Of a DNA stretch of 64,000 nucleotides, positions 49,710 to 59,408 are shown one piece after another. Where the stretch lies: NCBI RefSeq assembly GCF_002994045.1, contig NZ_MQUC01000003.1, positions 124,001-188,000 on the forward strand, written 5' to 3'. This DNA comes from Nonlabens agnitus. GTDB lineage: Bacteria > Bacteroidota > Bacteroidia > Flavobacteriales > Flavobacteriaceae. A program made the position numbers and the translations under genes. A model generated the notes under the pieces. It saw only the letters and a program-made list of their open reading frames with translations. It did no database searches and was not told where the DNA came from. Position 1 is the first letter of the stretch; each line of letters starts with the position of its first letter.

Positions 49710-52700
49710 TTATTCCTTTTTTTCAGATATATTCCTGCGATTGTCTTGAGTGTTGCGATCAATCAATTTGTTGAACGGGTCGATACCTACTTCTACTGGT
49801 TTCTCATCTACCTTGATTTTGAAATCATTATTGATGTCGGTTATCTTCAGTTTTTGAAGGTACAGCACTTTAGGCTGATCGTTTTCCTCGTCATTCTCGC
49901 CAAAGACGCCAACCTCTATGTAATCTGCCAGCGGTAGAGATTCCAGAGCTTTTTTCTTGCCTTCTGGAGTGAATGTGATGCTGTCGTTCATCTCGTTTTT
50001 GTAACGTAGTTTTCCTTTGGCATTACTTCTCGCTTTTATCACTTGTGCATTGATGTCGACCTCATAGGTGCCATCGTGAAGTTGCTTGTAGCTACCATCA
50101 TTTATCTGATTGTCATAGAGCGTAATGGTTTCAAACATGTCCTTAATCAAATATTGCAGGCTGTCTGGTGTCGCTGCTCTTATATCATCGACAAATTCTG
50201 TAGCGGTAGGATAAGGAGCTCCTTTGAATTGGTACTTTTCTGCAAAACGCTTTGCCACGTTATTAAAGTTCTTCTCACCTATGTAATCACTAATTGCGTA
50301 AAGAATAAGCGATCCCTTTTGATAGTGAATGTATTGCTGGTTCTCGTTGTACATCAAAGGATTCTCACCTATGCTTTCTGTTGTTCTTCCTAGTAGATAG
50401 CCGTCCATGGCATCTTTTAAGAAATTACGCATTTGGTATTTTCCATTGGTCTTTTCAAGAACCTTGAGCGAACTATATTCTGACATACTTTCTGATAGGA
50501 GTGTAGCACCTTTTGCATTAGCTCCTATCACTTGATGCGCCCACCACTGGTGTGCAAGCTCATGGGCCGTGATGCTAAATGGATAATCCACATTGTCATT
50601 GGACTCATCATCTACATCTGCAATAAATCCTATCGCTTCGCTAAATGGGATCGTATTGGGAAACGCCTGTGCAAAACCACCACCAGTTCTAGGGAACTCG
50701 ATAATGCGAGCTTGTCTATGCTGGTAAGGCGTATAATTATCATTATAATAATCCAGTCCTTTCTTGAGACCTTTCATCATCCTGTCGATGTTGTAGTCAT
50801 GCTGTGGATGATAATAAATCTCAAGCGCTACACCTTTATGGTTGTCCTTGAGCACTGCATAGCGACCACTCAAGAATGCATAGAAATTGAGCATTTTGGA
50901 ATCCATCTTATAGTGGAAGTATCTGCGGCCATCTTCTTCCCATTCCTTGATCAAATAACCAGGAGCTATTGCGATCTGGTCAGGTGATGTGCTTACGGTC
51001 GCCTCAAAATCAATCCAATGAGCGTTGGGACCTAAATAGTTACGATCTCTAGCGCCAGGAGCTTCTGGAGCTGGTAGACGATCTTTAGGCGGTAGATTGT
51101 ACTTTTCACGTACTTGAGTATTGCGTATTTCAAATTGCTCGTTGTAACCTATCGCGGGAAAAATCCCGTTATTGATGAATGTACCATTATCCAAAACCGG
51201 TGAATTGTTCTTGAGTAAGGTATTGGGTTCATTTTCTGTGGTAAATGAAAATTGAAGTGTATCACCTGGCATGAGTGGCGATTCAAATTGATACATGCGA
51301 TAATCATAATCCTCGTTGTCATAAACAATTTCGCTCTTGCGATCCATTTCAATTGTTGTGGGACGATCAGGATAATTCACGTGCAGGGTATCAATGGGAT
51401 ACTGCGTCTGATTGACCATGGTATACGTAGCGCCAGCCTTGAAATCTCTGGTTTCTGGATAGATATCCATATAAGTGTTGATGGCGACCGTAATAGGTTG
51501 CGGCACGCCAGCAAACTTGCCCAACTCTTTTTCAAAGTTGACCTGTAGCTCTTCACGTTCCTTGCCTGTCATTTGCTCATCTAGGACATTGTTGAGGTAC
51601 CACAAATAGCCACCTATACCTAGAAATACGATTAATGAAACTGCGATGGTTGCAGTAGTGGTTGTTGTGGTTCTCGCTTTCGCGAAAGCGAATCTCTCCT
51701 TCATACTGCTTCCCATGCCACGACGGTAAAACAAGACGGCCAGTGTAAATAAGGCTATTCCCAAAGCAATCCAATAGATGCGATACGTGTAGAAACTAGG
51801 TAGTCCAACGCCATAACCGTTCATGTCGCTAGGCGATGGAGAACTGCCACCTTGATTAAAGATGAATTGACCTTGCTCAACGCCTATCGCACTCATCAAT
51901 AATGGTACGCCTACCGCAAAAACTAATAAGGTCAATAATCCTAGCCATTTGTTTTTGATCAATGTGTGAACCAATAGGGTAAGTAGGATCCATGGGATGA
52001 AATTCCAGGAATTGATTACGTATAAGTCAAAAAGGTATAGCGGTATCTCAAAATCAAAGAAGCCGTTGTAACCTTGGATGATCATACCGCTTATCATGAC
52101 TATTAGCAATAAGGTCAATGTCATGAGGAATAACGCGATAAACTTGGATATCAGGATGGTCCAGTTTTGTGTAGGTGTCGCATCAATCATTTGCTTAAGA
52201 TGTGACGAGTTGGCTCTATCCATAATCAAACCACCATAAAGAAAAATCAACAAGTAGATGAATATGGTGAAGAGTCCCGTGACAATACTGAGCATTAACC
52301 AGGTTTTAGGCAAGATACCTGTGCCATAAATCTCTCCAGACACGAGCATGGTCACCAGAGAAAATGCAAACGCGATGACGACAATAATGATAAAGGGCCA
52401 ACCGGTCACGATATATTTCAAGTCTGATTTTGCCAGAACCCAAGCTGTTTTGAGCTGTCCTATAAAGGTAAAGTCTGCAGTGACTTTAGGCATTTTAATG
52501 GACTGAATGGTGCCAAAATTGCGCTTGATGGCGCGTTGGGCTTTTTTAGGCTTTAGCCTTAGATTGGTTGGATTTTGCGAAAAATTAAAACCAAATAGAA
52601 CCGCAAAGAAAATGATGAGTGAGATACCCAACCATAACAAACGATTATACAACAAAGTGCCCTCTACTGGGATGAGTTGATTGCTCTGCTCTTCTGGAGA

Positions 52701-53381
52701 CCAGTATCTTATTTTGATGTAGGTAGCGGCATCACCAGTAGGTTCCAGCAATTCTACCCAGTAGGTATCATCCATGGATTGTAGACTCGAACTTGCCGTT
52801 AGCTGCAGAATAATCATTACCAACACAAACATGAAGCCTATGTTGATGTTGCGTAAGAAGGCTGTAATGGAAAATACAATAATCCCGTAGAAAAATACAT
52901 TAGGAATGATGTACAACAGGAATGGTTGCAAATAATTCATGATCTCAAAAGGACCTACCAATGCTTCATTAGCACCTGGCAGATAGAAACCTAACGTGGT
53001 ACCTAAAACGCTGGCGAAGATGACTAACAAAGTGATCGTCATTCCAGCGCTGAATTTTGCGACCAGATAGGTAAACTTAGTTAGCGGATATGAATACAGG
53101 ACATTATGCATGTTATTGTCAAAATCACGCTGTATGGTGCCACCCATGATCGAAGGAATCAATAGGTAGGTGAGCAACGCAAAAAAACCAAGCATGCTAT
53201 AAATTCCCACCGCACTGTTGAGTTCGATGGATGAGGTTACCGTTACATTATCGCTATCAAATACGCCTACAGCGATAGCAGACAGCAACATGGCGAGTAT
53301 AAATAGGGCACCTGCGTAGATGTAAAACAATGGTTTTTTGAACCAGGTTTTTATCTCGTGTGTATAAATAGTTGTAAACAT
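49710..53381 (-). CDS. ABC transporter permease fused to M1-family metallopeptidase
   Basis: 1223 residues. The N-terminal half (to about 590) holds two sets of ABC-2-type TM helices; a further TM near 600 is followed by an extracytoplasmic M1 aminopeptidase domain. The zinc site is HELAHQWW (His at about 940) with the third ligand Glu in SESMSEYSS about 23 residues later. The usual GAMEN exopeptidase motif is replaced by GGGFAQAFPN. A palindrome copy encodes FAFAKA just before the last TM segment. The partner ATPase gene lies 3 bases upstream. The natural substrate is unknown; export coupled to peptide cleavage is inferred. Confidence 0.88.
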   Translation of the reverse strand: MFTTIYTHEIKTWFKKPLFYIYAGALFILAMLLSAIAVGVFDSDNVTVTSSIELNSAVGIYSMLGFFALLTYLLIPSIMGGTIQRDFDNNMHNVLYSYPLTKFTYLVAKFSAGMTITLLVIFASVLGTTLGFYLPGANEALVGPFEIMNYLQPFLLYIIPNVFFYGIIVFSITAFLRNINIGFMFVLVMIILQLTASSSLQSMDDTYWVELLEPTGDAATYIKIRYWSPEEQSNQLIPVEGTLLYNRLLWLGISLIIFFAVLFGFNFSQNPTNLRLKPKKAQRAIKRNFGTIQSIKMPKVTADFTFIGQLKTAWVLAKSDLKYIVTGWPFIIIVVIAFAFSLVTMLVSGEIYGTGILPKTWLMLSIVTGLFTIFIYLLIFLYGGLIMDRANSSHLKQMIDATPTQNWTILISKFIALFLMTLTLLLIVMISGMIIQGYNGFFDFEIPLYLFDLYVINSWNFIPWILLTLLVHTLIKNKWLGLLTLLVFAVGVPLLMSAIGVEQGQFIFNQGGSSPSPSDMNGYGVGLPSFYTYRIYWIALGIALFTLAVLFYRRGMGSSMKERFAFAKARTTTTTTATIAVSLIVFLGIGGYLWYLNNVLDEQMTGKEREELQVNFEKELGKFAGVPQPITVAINTYMDIYPETRDFKAGATYTMVNQTQYPIDTLHVNYPDRPTTIEMDRKSEIVYDNEDYDYRMYQFESPLMPGDTLQFSFTTENEPNTLLKNNSPVLDNGTFINNGIFPAIGYNEQFEIRNTQVREKYNLPPKDRLPAPEAPGARDRNYLGPNAHWIDFEATVSTSPDQIAIAPGYLIKEWEEDGRRYFHYKMDSKMLNFYAFLSGRYAVLKDNHKGVALEIYYHPQHDYNIDRMMKGLKKGLDYYNDNYTPYQHRQARIIEFPRTGGGFAQAFPNTIPFSEAIGFIADVDDESNDNVDYPFSITAHELAHQWWAHQVIGANAKGATLLSESMSEYSSLKVLEKTNGKYQMRNFLKDAMDGYLLGRTTESIGENPLMYNENQQYIHYQKGSLILYAISDYIGEKNFNNVAKRFAEKYQFKGAPYPTATEFVDDIRAATPDSLQYLIKDMFETITLYDNQINDGSYKQLHDGTYEVDINAQVIKARSNAKGKLRYKNEMNDSITFTPEGKKKALESLPLADYIEVGVFGENDEENDQPKVLYLQKLKITDINNDFKIKVDEKPVEVGIDPFNKLIDRNTQDNRRNISEKKE
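51674..51691. repeat. Iterated palindrome copy 12 (18 bp)
   Basis: TCGCTTTCGCGAAAGCGA inside the ABC/M1 fusion gene, read on the minus strand as AFAKA in the loop between permease and peptidase halves. Confidence 0.95.
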
Positions 53382-53384
53382 CGA

Positions 53385-54284
53385 CTATAGGGTTTCAGGT
53401 TGTGCGACCAAATCGTCGTTGCTCAATGTGGTGAAATAAACATCTTCCAATGTAGGAGCGCCAGCTATAAATTGATCGCTGGGTTGGGTTACGGCAAGCA
53501 CTCGAACCTTGAGGTTGTTGTTCTCGTCAAAACTGGAAGAAATAACATTGTATTGTTTTTGAAGCTCTTCAATATTTTCTCGATCTACAACAGTGGTCCA
53601 AATCTTCCCTTGTAAACTTGCAACAAGTTCTTTAGGAGTTGCGTGAGCTAATATTTTACCGCCATTAAGGATTGCCATATCCGTACAAAGCTCCTTGACA
53701 TCATCCACGATGTGCGTTGAGAAAATTACAATGTGATTGGTTCCTATCTCTCGCAGGACATTTAGGAAACGGTGTCTTTCTGCTGGGTCCAGACCTGCGG
53801 TAGGTTCATCTACAATGATAAGCTTAGGATCATTGAGCAGTAATTGGGCAATACCAAAACGTTGCTTCATACCACCAGAATAACCAGCAACATGCTTATG
53901 CTTGACATCACTTAGATTAGTTACCTCCAATGCTTTTTCTACAATAGCGTTGCGCTCTGATTTATTGGTGATGCCTTTAAGACTGGCGAAGTAATGCAAG
54001 AGATCCTCGGCACTCATTTTAGGATACACACCAAACTCTTGAGGTAAATACCCCAATGTTTTGCGAAATTCAATTTTCTCTTCCAGAACATTCAAGTCTT
54101 CTAGATGTATTTCTCCGCTATCAGGACTTTGCAAGGTCGCGATGGTACGCATTAGAGAGGATTTCCCGGCACCGTTGGGTCCCAGTAGGCCGAACATGCC
54201 GTTGTGTATATCTATAGTAACTCCATCCAGCGCCTTGACGCCGTTGTTGTATGTTTTGGAAACGTTTTTTAAACTTAGTATCAT
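53385..54284 (-). CDS. ABC transporter ATP-binding protein
   Basis: 299 residues. Walker A GPNGAGKS (35-42), Q-loop in LGYLPQEFG, signature YSGGMKQR (135-142), Walker B LIIVDEP (155-161) and the switch His in IFSTHIV. It belongs to the ABC-2 export class and pairs with the permease/M1 peptidase gene 3 bases downstream. Confidence 0.93.
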   Translation of the reverse strand: MILSLKNVSKTYNNGVKALDGVTIDIHNGMFGLLGPNGAGKSSLMRTIATLQSPDSGEIHLEDLNVLEEKIEFRKTLGYLPQEFGVYPKMSAEDLLHYFASLKGITNKSERNAIVEKALEVTNLSDVKHKHVAGYSGGMKQRFGIAQLLLNDPKLIIVDEPTAGLDPAERHRFLNVLREIGTNHIVIFSTHIVDDVKELCTDMAILNGGKILAHATPKELVASLQGKIWTTVVDRENIEELQKQYNVISSSFDENNNLKVRVLAVTQPSDQFIAGAPTLEDVYFTTLSNDDLVAQPETL

Positions 54285-54462
54285 TCCAGTCTTTTTAGTT
54301 TGCAGTTGGACTGCCCAAAGTACAAAACGTTACAGAAATGTTAGGGAAATGGAGGTGAACCGCTCTTAGAAATTCAAACAACTTCTGTTTAAGCGCAGTG
54401 CGAGTGATGAACTCAAAATATCCTAGTATTGTAGCAGCTTTTGATTTAAAGAAGTCCTAACT

Positions 54463-56139
54463 GTGATTGTATTGCTGCTGTATTTTATTTTTTTAATTGG
54501 CGTCACCGTACCCTGCGGATTGCTCATTCAAAAAATCATGAGAATCCAGGCGTTATCACTGCTCGATCTATTCTGGTTAGGTATGGCCCTAATTACCGTC
54601 ATGGCTGGCGTCTGGTGCTTGTTTCTGCCTTTGGATTTCAAGTTTGTGATCGTATTGATAATTTGTGTTATTCTCGCCATATGGGTGTGTCACGACCTGA
54701 TTAAATTACACTGCTCCAGCGCGAAGCATTTTATATCAACGATTGCAACTAAGAACTTGGTTTGGGTCGTGATATGCACGGTATTGGTATTGGCAGCTGG
54801 AACGCTCTCTGGTTATGTACTCGATAACGACAGTTATTATTTGCAAACCATTCAATGGTTGGATAATTATGGATTGGTTCCTGGAATTGCGAACTGGCAT
54901 CTGTTTCTGGCGCAACAAAGCGGTTTTCATATTTTGGAGTCGGCCTTAAATCTGGAATTTTTAGACCTAGAATTTAATGATCTTGGACTTTTCATGACCC
55001 TAGCGATGATTTTGTGGTCCACACTTCCCAGCAGCATTGAGGAAACAGTCTTTCAAAAGGCCTTTAGAAACTTGCTTGCTATGACATTCCCATTAATACT
55101 CTTATTGGGAACTGCTCCGTCGCCAGACGTTCTCGTCATATTGTTGTCTTATTATGTGATATATAAATTTTTGTTTGGAGCTAGCGAGTGGACCAATGTG
55201 TTTATGATTAGTGTGCTAACTGCTATGGCTTGCTATTTCAAGATAACATCTGTTTTACTCGGTGTTTTTCCATTGCTCATGATATTTAGGCTTAAAGAGG
55301 ATCGATGGCGATCTACGTTGCATTTCTGTGGATTAGGTCTCCTATTTGGCGGATTGTTTATGGCAAAAAATATCCTTGCGAGTGCCTATCCCTTATTTCC
55401 GTTGACGTCTGTTTCTCTGGATGTCGACTGGCTGGTGCCTGTGGAAATGATTCGATTTTATAAGGATGCGACAATCGCGCAGGCTTATGGAATTTCCTTT
55501 ACAGAATTGAATCAGCTGAATGGATGGCAGTGCTTTTTGCTCTGGATCCAGCAAGCTGGAATGGAAGGTTTGATGAATAAAGGGATTTTTCTACTGGTCA
55601 TCTCTAGCGTATGTGGAGCCTTTTTTTACAGGCATAAGCCCAAAATCGTTACCGTGCTTTTGGTATTTGTGTCGTTTGCTTTGATCATGGCGTTAAGCTC
55701 GCCGCAAGCGCGATTTTTTCTTCCTTTTTTGATTCCCGCAACCATGGTGTTGTTGCTTTCGACCTTCAGCATGGCAAGGAACTATAGTTTGGGAATTGCA
55801 AGGTTCGCGGTGATTTCTGGTGTCTGTATTTTGTTGCTGCCATCCATCATTCGGCTATCAACAGATAATGAGCGCATGAAAAATGTACCTGAGTTTGAAC
55901 ACAGCAACTTGCTGTTTCCATTGCAGAGAAGTAGGTATAGTGACGCTTTCGCGAAAGCGAACATCAACAACATCCAGTACAACGATCCCACAGGTGATGA
56001 TTTCTTTTATGGGACCTATGACGTGCCCTTGCCGGCAGCCCAGAAAGAATATCTGGATTATTTCAAAACCTATTATCAGGTCTCGCCAGAGTATCGTGGC
56101 GATACACCAGTAGAAGGTTTTAGAGCGGTGAAAAACTAG
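54463..56139 (+). CDS. Polytopic inner-membrane protein, possibly GT-C-like
   Basis: 558 residues from a GTG start, with about 12 hydrophobic segments spread over residues 1-450 and a soluble C-terminal tail. The first periplasmic loop after TM4 has LDNDSYYLQTIQWLDNYGLVPG, which resembles the Asp-containing loop of lipid-linked-sugar glycosyltransferases and of an uncharacterised Bacteroidota/Leptospira membrane family (LIC_10190 type, from memory). A palindrome copy encodes AFAKA in the tail. It diverges from the ABC gene, and its end overlaps the convergent 56136 gene by 4 bases. Function unknown. Confidence 0.65.
   Translation: MIVLLLYFIFLIGVTVPCGLLIQKIMRIQALSLLDLFWLGMALITVMAGVWCLFLPLDFKFVIVLIICVILAIWVCHDLIKLHCSSAKHFISTIATKNLVWVVICTVLVLAAGTLSGYVLDNDSYYLQTIQWLDNYGLVPGIANWHLFLAQQSGFHILESALNLEFLDLEFNDLGLFMTLAMILWSTLPSSIEETVFQKAFRNLLAMTFPLILLLGTAPSPDVLVILLSYYVIYKFLFGASEWTNVFMISVLTAMACYFKITSVLLGVFPLLMIFRLKEDRWRSTLHFCGLGLLFGGLFMAKNILASAYPLFPLTSVSLDVDWLVPVEMIRFYKDATIAQAYGISFTELNQLNGWQCFLLWIQQAGMEGLMNKGIFLLVISSVCGAFFYRHKPKIVTVLLVFVSFALIMALSSPQARFFLPFLIPATMVLLLSTFSMARNYSLGIARFAVISGVCILLLPSIIRLSTDNERMKNVPEFEHSNLLFPLQRSRYSDAFAKANINNIQYNDPTGDDFFYGTYDVPLPAAQKEYLDYFKTYYQVSPEYRGDTPVEGFRAVKN
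55944..55959. repeat. Iterated palindrome copy 13 (16 bp)
   Basis: CGCTTTCGCGAAAGCG in the soluble tail of the polytopic membrane protein, read as AFAKA. Confidence 0.95.
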
Positions 56140-56561
56140 AGATCGTCCACGTAGGTAAAGCCTTGATCATTTTTGATATCCTGAAGCTTATTGAAATATT
56201 TATGTATGCTCTTGCGGTCGGCTTTTATCTTGACAAAATAATTATCCATGTAGACACTATATTCTTCTGCCTGGCCTTTGTACAGTGTCAATTTGTAGAA
56301 CGGTATAGGTAGCGCATAGGTTTCCAACAAAGACCTGAATCTTAGAATTATCCCTTTTTCTCTTATCTCAATATTGCAGGTATTGGCATTATTGTCCAGT
56401 ACCATCAGGTTATGGATCTGTATGCTGCAGCTGGTCATGATCAATTTGGGCGATCCAGAACCCTTGATTTTCCAGCGTTCTTTTAAAGTAAGCATATTGC
56501 CCACTTTTTCACGTATTTCTCTATCGATCTTTGGGTTGTTGTAGGAGACGTTGTGCAGCAT
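56136..56561 (-). CDS. Conserved hypothetical protein
   Basis: 141 residues, soluble, no signal peptide. Predicted as a beta-rich PH-like fold from its strand pattern (PKLIMTSCSIQIHNLMVLD, CNIEIREKGIILRFRS, VYMDNYFVKIKA), with a final helix. No family recognised. Near-consensus TAACTTTA lies four bases before the ATG (56566-56573). Confidence 0.6.
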   Translation of the reverse strand: MLHNVSYNNPKIDREIREKVGNMLTLKERWKIKGSGSPKLIMTSCSIQIHNLMVLDNNANTCNIEIREKGIILRFRSLLETYALPIPFYKLTLYKGQAEEYSVYMDNYFVKIKADRKSIHKYFNKLQDIKNDQGFTYVDDL

Positions 56562-56565
56562 AGCG

Positions 56566-56573
56566 TAAAGTTA
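56566..56573 (-). promoter_or_regulatory. Near-consensus -7 element 4 bases before the 56561 start
   Basis: The minus strand reads TAACTTTA, CGCT, ATG. One mismatch (final A for G) from TAnnTTTG. Confidence 0.35.
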
Positions 56574-56614
56574 CAATCTTAGTCTGTGCTTAGGGACAAG
56601 CCTTTCATAATAGT

Positions 56615-56622
56615 TATATTTG
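56615..56622 (+). promoter_or_regulatory. Candidate -7 promoter element of argS
   Basis: TATATTTG, 18 bases before the argS ATG at 56641. No TTG at the -33 position. Confidence 0.45.
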
Positions 56623-56640
56623 TGCGTTTACAAATTACCT

Positions 56641-58425
56641 ATGACACTGCCGGAACAACTGGAAAAAAGTACGATTGAAATTGTTTATTCGCTGTTTGAT
56701 GTAACGCTGGATAAAGTAGATATATCGCTCACCCGTAAAGATCAACAAGGCGATTATACCGTCATGGTTTTCCCTATGTTGCGCCATATCAAAGGCAATC
56801 CAGCGGTGATAGGCAAGCAGATAGGTGAACGCCTGCGAGCGGAGAGTGATCTGGTTTCTGATATTGAAGTAATTAAGGGTTTCCTTAACCTGACGCTTTC
56901 TTATAAAGCATTCCTTAAAGATTTTAATTCCATTTTACTCAATGCTAATTATGGCACTACGCCTGTAAATAGTGATGTACCTGGAATGATGGTAGAGTAT
57001 AGCTCGCCTAACACCAATAAACCATTACACCTAGGACACATTAGAAATATTGTGCTGGGGTATTCTACTGCATTGATCATAGAAGCTACCGGTAAGTACG
57101 TAGTCAAAACGCAGATCATCAATGATCGAGGCATCCACATTTGTAAGTCCATGCTGGCATGGCTCAAGTATGGTGAAGGAGTGACTCCAGAATCTGCCGG
57201 TGTCAAAGGCGATAAGCTGGTAGGTGACTTTTACGTAAAATTTGATCAGGAATACAAGAAGGAAGTTGCTGCCTTGATACGCAACGGTATTCCAGAAGAA
57301 GAGGCTAAAAAACGAGCGCCGTCCATTCTTGAAGCGCAGGAAATGTTGCGTAAATGGGAAAATGGCGATGATGAGGTAGTGCGATTATGGAAAATGATGA
57401 ACGGCTGGGTATATGCTGGTTTTGATACGACCTATCGCAGTCTAGGCGTCACTTTTGATAGTTTGTATTATGAAAGTGACACCTATCTATTAGGAAAGGA
57501 TGTGATTGCCCACGGACTTAACACCGGTGTATTTTATAGAAAGGAAGATGGATCTGTATGGATCGATCTGACTGACGATGGTCTGGATGAAAAAATTGTA
57601 TTGCGCAGCGATGGTACTGCCGTCTATATGACGCAAGATATAGGTACCGCGATCCAGCGTGTACGTGATCATGATGTGGATGGAATGGTCTACACCGTGG
57701 GTAATGAGCAGGATTACCACTTCAAAGTGTTGTTCCTGATCATGAAAAAACTGGGCTATGAATGGGCAGATAACCTGTACCACTTAAGTTACGGAATGAT
57801 TGAATTGCCGTCTGGTAAAATGAAATCCCGTGAAGGTACCGTCGTCGATGCTGATGATATGATTCAAGAGATGACTGATACCGCTCGCGAAATCGCCCAA
57901 GAGCAAGGCAAGTTGGAAGGTCTGTCCAATGACGAGAAAGAAGAGTTATACCATATGATAGGTTTGGGCGCCTTGAAATATTTCATGCTCAAGATTGATC
58001 CTAAAAAGAGCATGGTGTTTGACCCTAAGGAATCTGTAGATTTTCAGGGTAATACAGGTCCTTTTATCCAATATGCACATGCTAGGATTCAGTCGATTCT
58101 TAAGAAGGCCAACTTTAATGATCAAGCCCTACAGGCCGCTATAAATTTACCGCTCATTGAGAAAGATCTTGCCGTCATTAAGTTGATCCAGCAATATCCA
58201 GAAACAGTAGCTTCAGCAGCTCGCAATTATAGTCCGGCATTGATAGCCAACTATTTATTTGATTTGGTGAAGGAGTTCAATAGTTTTTATCAAAACGTGC
58301 CTAAGATTGTTGAGGAAGAAAATGCCGACCTCAAACACTTTAGACTTTTGTTGTGCTACAAAACAGCTCGCATTATTAAGAGCGGTTGCGCCCTTCTAGG
58401 CATCCAGGTGCCAGATCAGATGTAA
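56641..58425 (+). CDS. argS: Arginyl-tRNA synthetase
   Basis: 594 residues from ATG 56641 (MTLPEQLEKSTIEIVYSLF). The in-frame TTG at 56620 overlaps the -7 element and is rejected. N-terminal Add-1 domain, HIGH motif as HLGH (130-133), KMSKS equivalent as KMKSREG (about 393-399), DALR anticodon-binding domain with FVQYAHARI-type FIQYAHARIQSI and the C-terminal LLCYKTARIIKSGCALLGI. Confidence 0.97.
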   Translation: MTLPEQLEKSTIEIVYSLFDVTLDKVDISLTRKDQQGDYTVMVFPMLRHIKGNPAVIGKQIGERLRAESDLVSDIEVIKGFLNLTLSYKAFLKDFNSILLNANYGTTPVNSDVPGMMVEYSSPNTNKPLHLGHIRNIVLGYSTALIIEATGKYVVKTQIINDRGIHICKSMLAWLKYGEGVTPESAGVKGDKLVGDFYVKFDQEYKKEVAALIRNGIPEEEAKKRAPSILEAQEMLRKWENGDDEVVRLWKMMNGWVYAGFDTTYRSLGVTFDSLYYESDTYLLGKDVIAHGLNTGVFYRKEDGSVWIDLTDDGLDEKIVLRSDGTAVYMTQDIGTAIQRVRDHDVDGMVYTVGNEQDYHFKVLFLIMKKLGYEWADNLYHLSYGMIELPSGKMKSREGTVVDADDMIQEMTDTAREIAQEQGKLEGLSNDEKEELYHMIGLGALKYFMLKIDPKKSMVFDPKESVDFQGNTGPFIQYAHARIQSILKKANFNDQALQAAINLPLIEKDLAVIKLIQQYPETVASAARNYSPALIANYLFDLVKEFNSFYQNVPKIVEEENADLKHFRLLLCYKTARIIKSGCALLGIQVPDQM

Positions 58426-58481
58426 GGCATCGATAGGCTTTTGGTTTTACTAGGTTATATTCACAATTCAATTTTCTGAAT

Positions 58482-59408
58482 TTGCAAATCACCCTTTACA
58501 CACCACAATTTAAAGACCAATGGGATCAATGCGTCCGCGAGTCTCATAGTGGTTGTTTCTTGCATGAGCGTGATTTTATGGAATATCACGCACATCGATT
58601 TGAAGATCATAGCCTAATGTTTTTTGATAACGATACACTTGTTGCTTGCTTTCCCGCGCACATCATTGACAACAATTTGAAAAGCCATCGCGGCTTGACT
58701 TATGGTGGATTCTTCGCTTCTGCGAAAGCGAATTTATTTTCAGATTTCTTGCAAGAGTTGATCGATTACTCCAAAAACCAAGGTTTTGACAGATTAGACC
58801 TAAAATTGCCACCACAGTATTATAATCCAAATTTTAATGCGGAATGGTCCGTTCTCAAAAACAACAGTTTTGAAACGAGCCAGGAATCTGTAGATCTAGT
58901 AGTGGATTTGACCCAAGAATGGCAACCTAGTCCCAAAAAAACAATTGGTTATCGCAACGGAAAGTTTGAAAAGTTGAAGTTGATTAAGGACGTTCATCTT
59001 AAAGATTTCTGGAGTGATTTGTTAGAACCTCAATTAATGGCCAGACATCAAGCGAGACCGGTCCACAGCATTGAGGAAATTGAATTGTTGCAAAAGTTGT
59101 TTCCTGATCAAATTCTACAATATGGTGTTGAGGTTGATGATATGTTAGTCGCTGGTATCACTTTGTTTGATTTTGGAAACATTCTTAAGGTTCAATATGC
59201 CGCCGCAAATAAGCAAGGCTTTGAGCACAATGCGATGGACTTTTTATACCTAGAAATCATAAAGGAAGCTAAAGAGCAGAAGAAAGAATTCGTCGACTTG
59301 GGAACTGTCAATCATCCAGATGGCAGTGTCAATGAAGGCCTTAAGAGATTCAAACAGCAATTAGGCGCCACAACCACCTCAGTTTTTGAACTAACTTTAA
59401 GCTTATGA
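58482..59408 (+). CDS. GNAT/FemAB-like acyltransferase-type protein
   Basis: 308 residues from a TTG start (MQITLYTPQFKDQWDQCVRESHSGCFLHERDFMEYHAHRFEDHSL); no in-frame ATG or GTG lies between the upstream stop and this conserved N-terminus. The sequence resembles FemAB/GNAT-like proteins of glycan clusters, with the C-terminal acetyl-CoA-type fold around NAMDFLYLEIIKEAKEQKKEFVDLGTVN. It is followed by a small membrane protein, an aminotransferase and a flippase, so acylation of an amino sugar is a reasonable inference. A damaged palindrome copy lies at 58713-58732. Confidence 0.7.
   Translation: MQITLYTPQFKDQWDQCVRESHSGCFLHERDFMEYHAHRFEDHSLMFFDNDTLVACFPAHIIDNNLKSHRGLTYGGFFASAKANLFSDFLQELIDYSKNQGFDRLDLKLPPQYYNPNFNAEWSVLKNNSFETSQESVDLVVDLTQEWQPSPKKTIGYRNGKFEKLKLIKDVHLKDFWSDLLEPQLMARHQARPVHSIEEIELLQKLFPDQILQYGVEVDDMLVAGITLFDFGNILKVQYAAANKQGFEHNAMDFLYLEIIKEAKEQKKEFVDLGTVNHPDGSVNEGLKRFKQQLGATTTSVFELTLSL
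58713..58732. repeat. Degenerate palindrome copy
   Basis: TTCGCTTCTGCGAAAGCGAA: identical to the 20-bp form except for a TC-to-CT change at the centre, which removes the TCGCGA. Read as ASAKA in the acyltransferase-like gene. Confidence 0.8.

Noticed and set aside
56620..56640. TTG start for argS seven codons upstream
   Set aside because: It overlaps the TATATTTG promoter element; ATG 56641 begins the conserved N-terminus.
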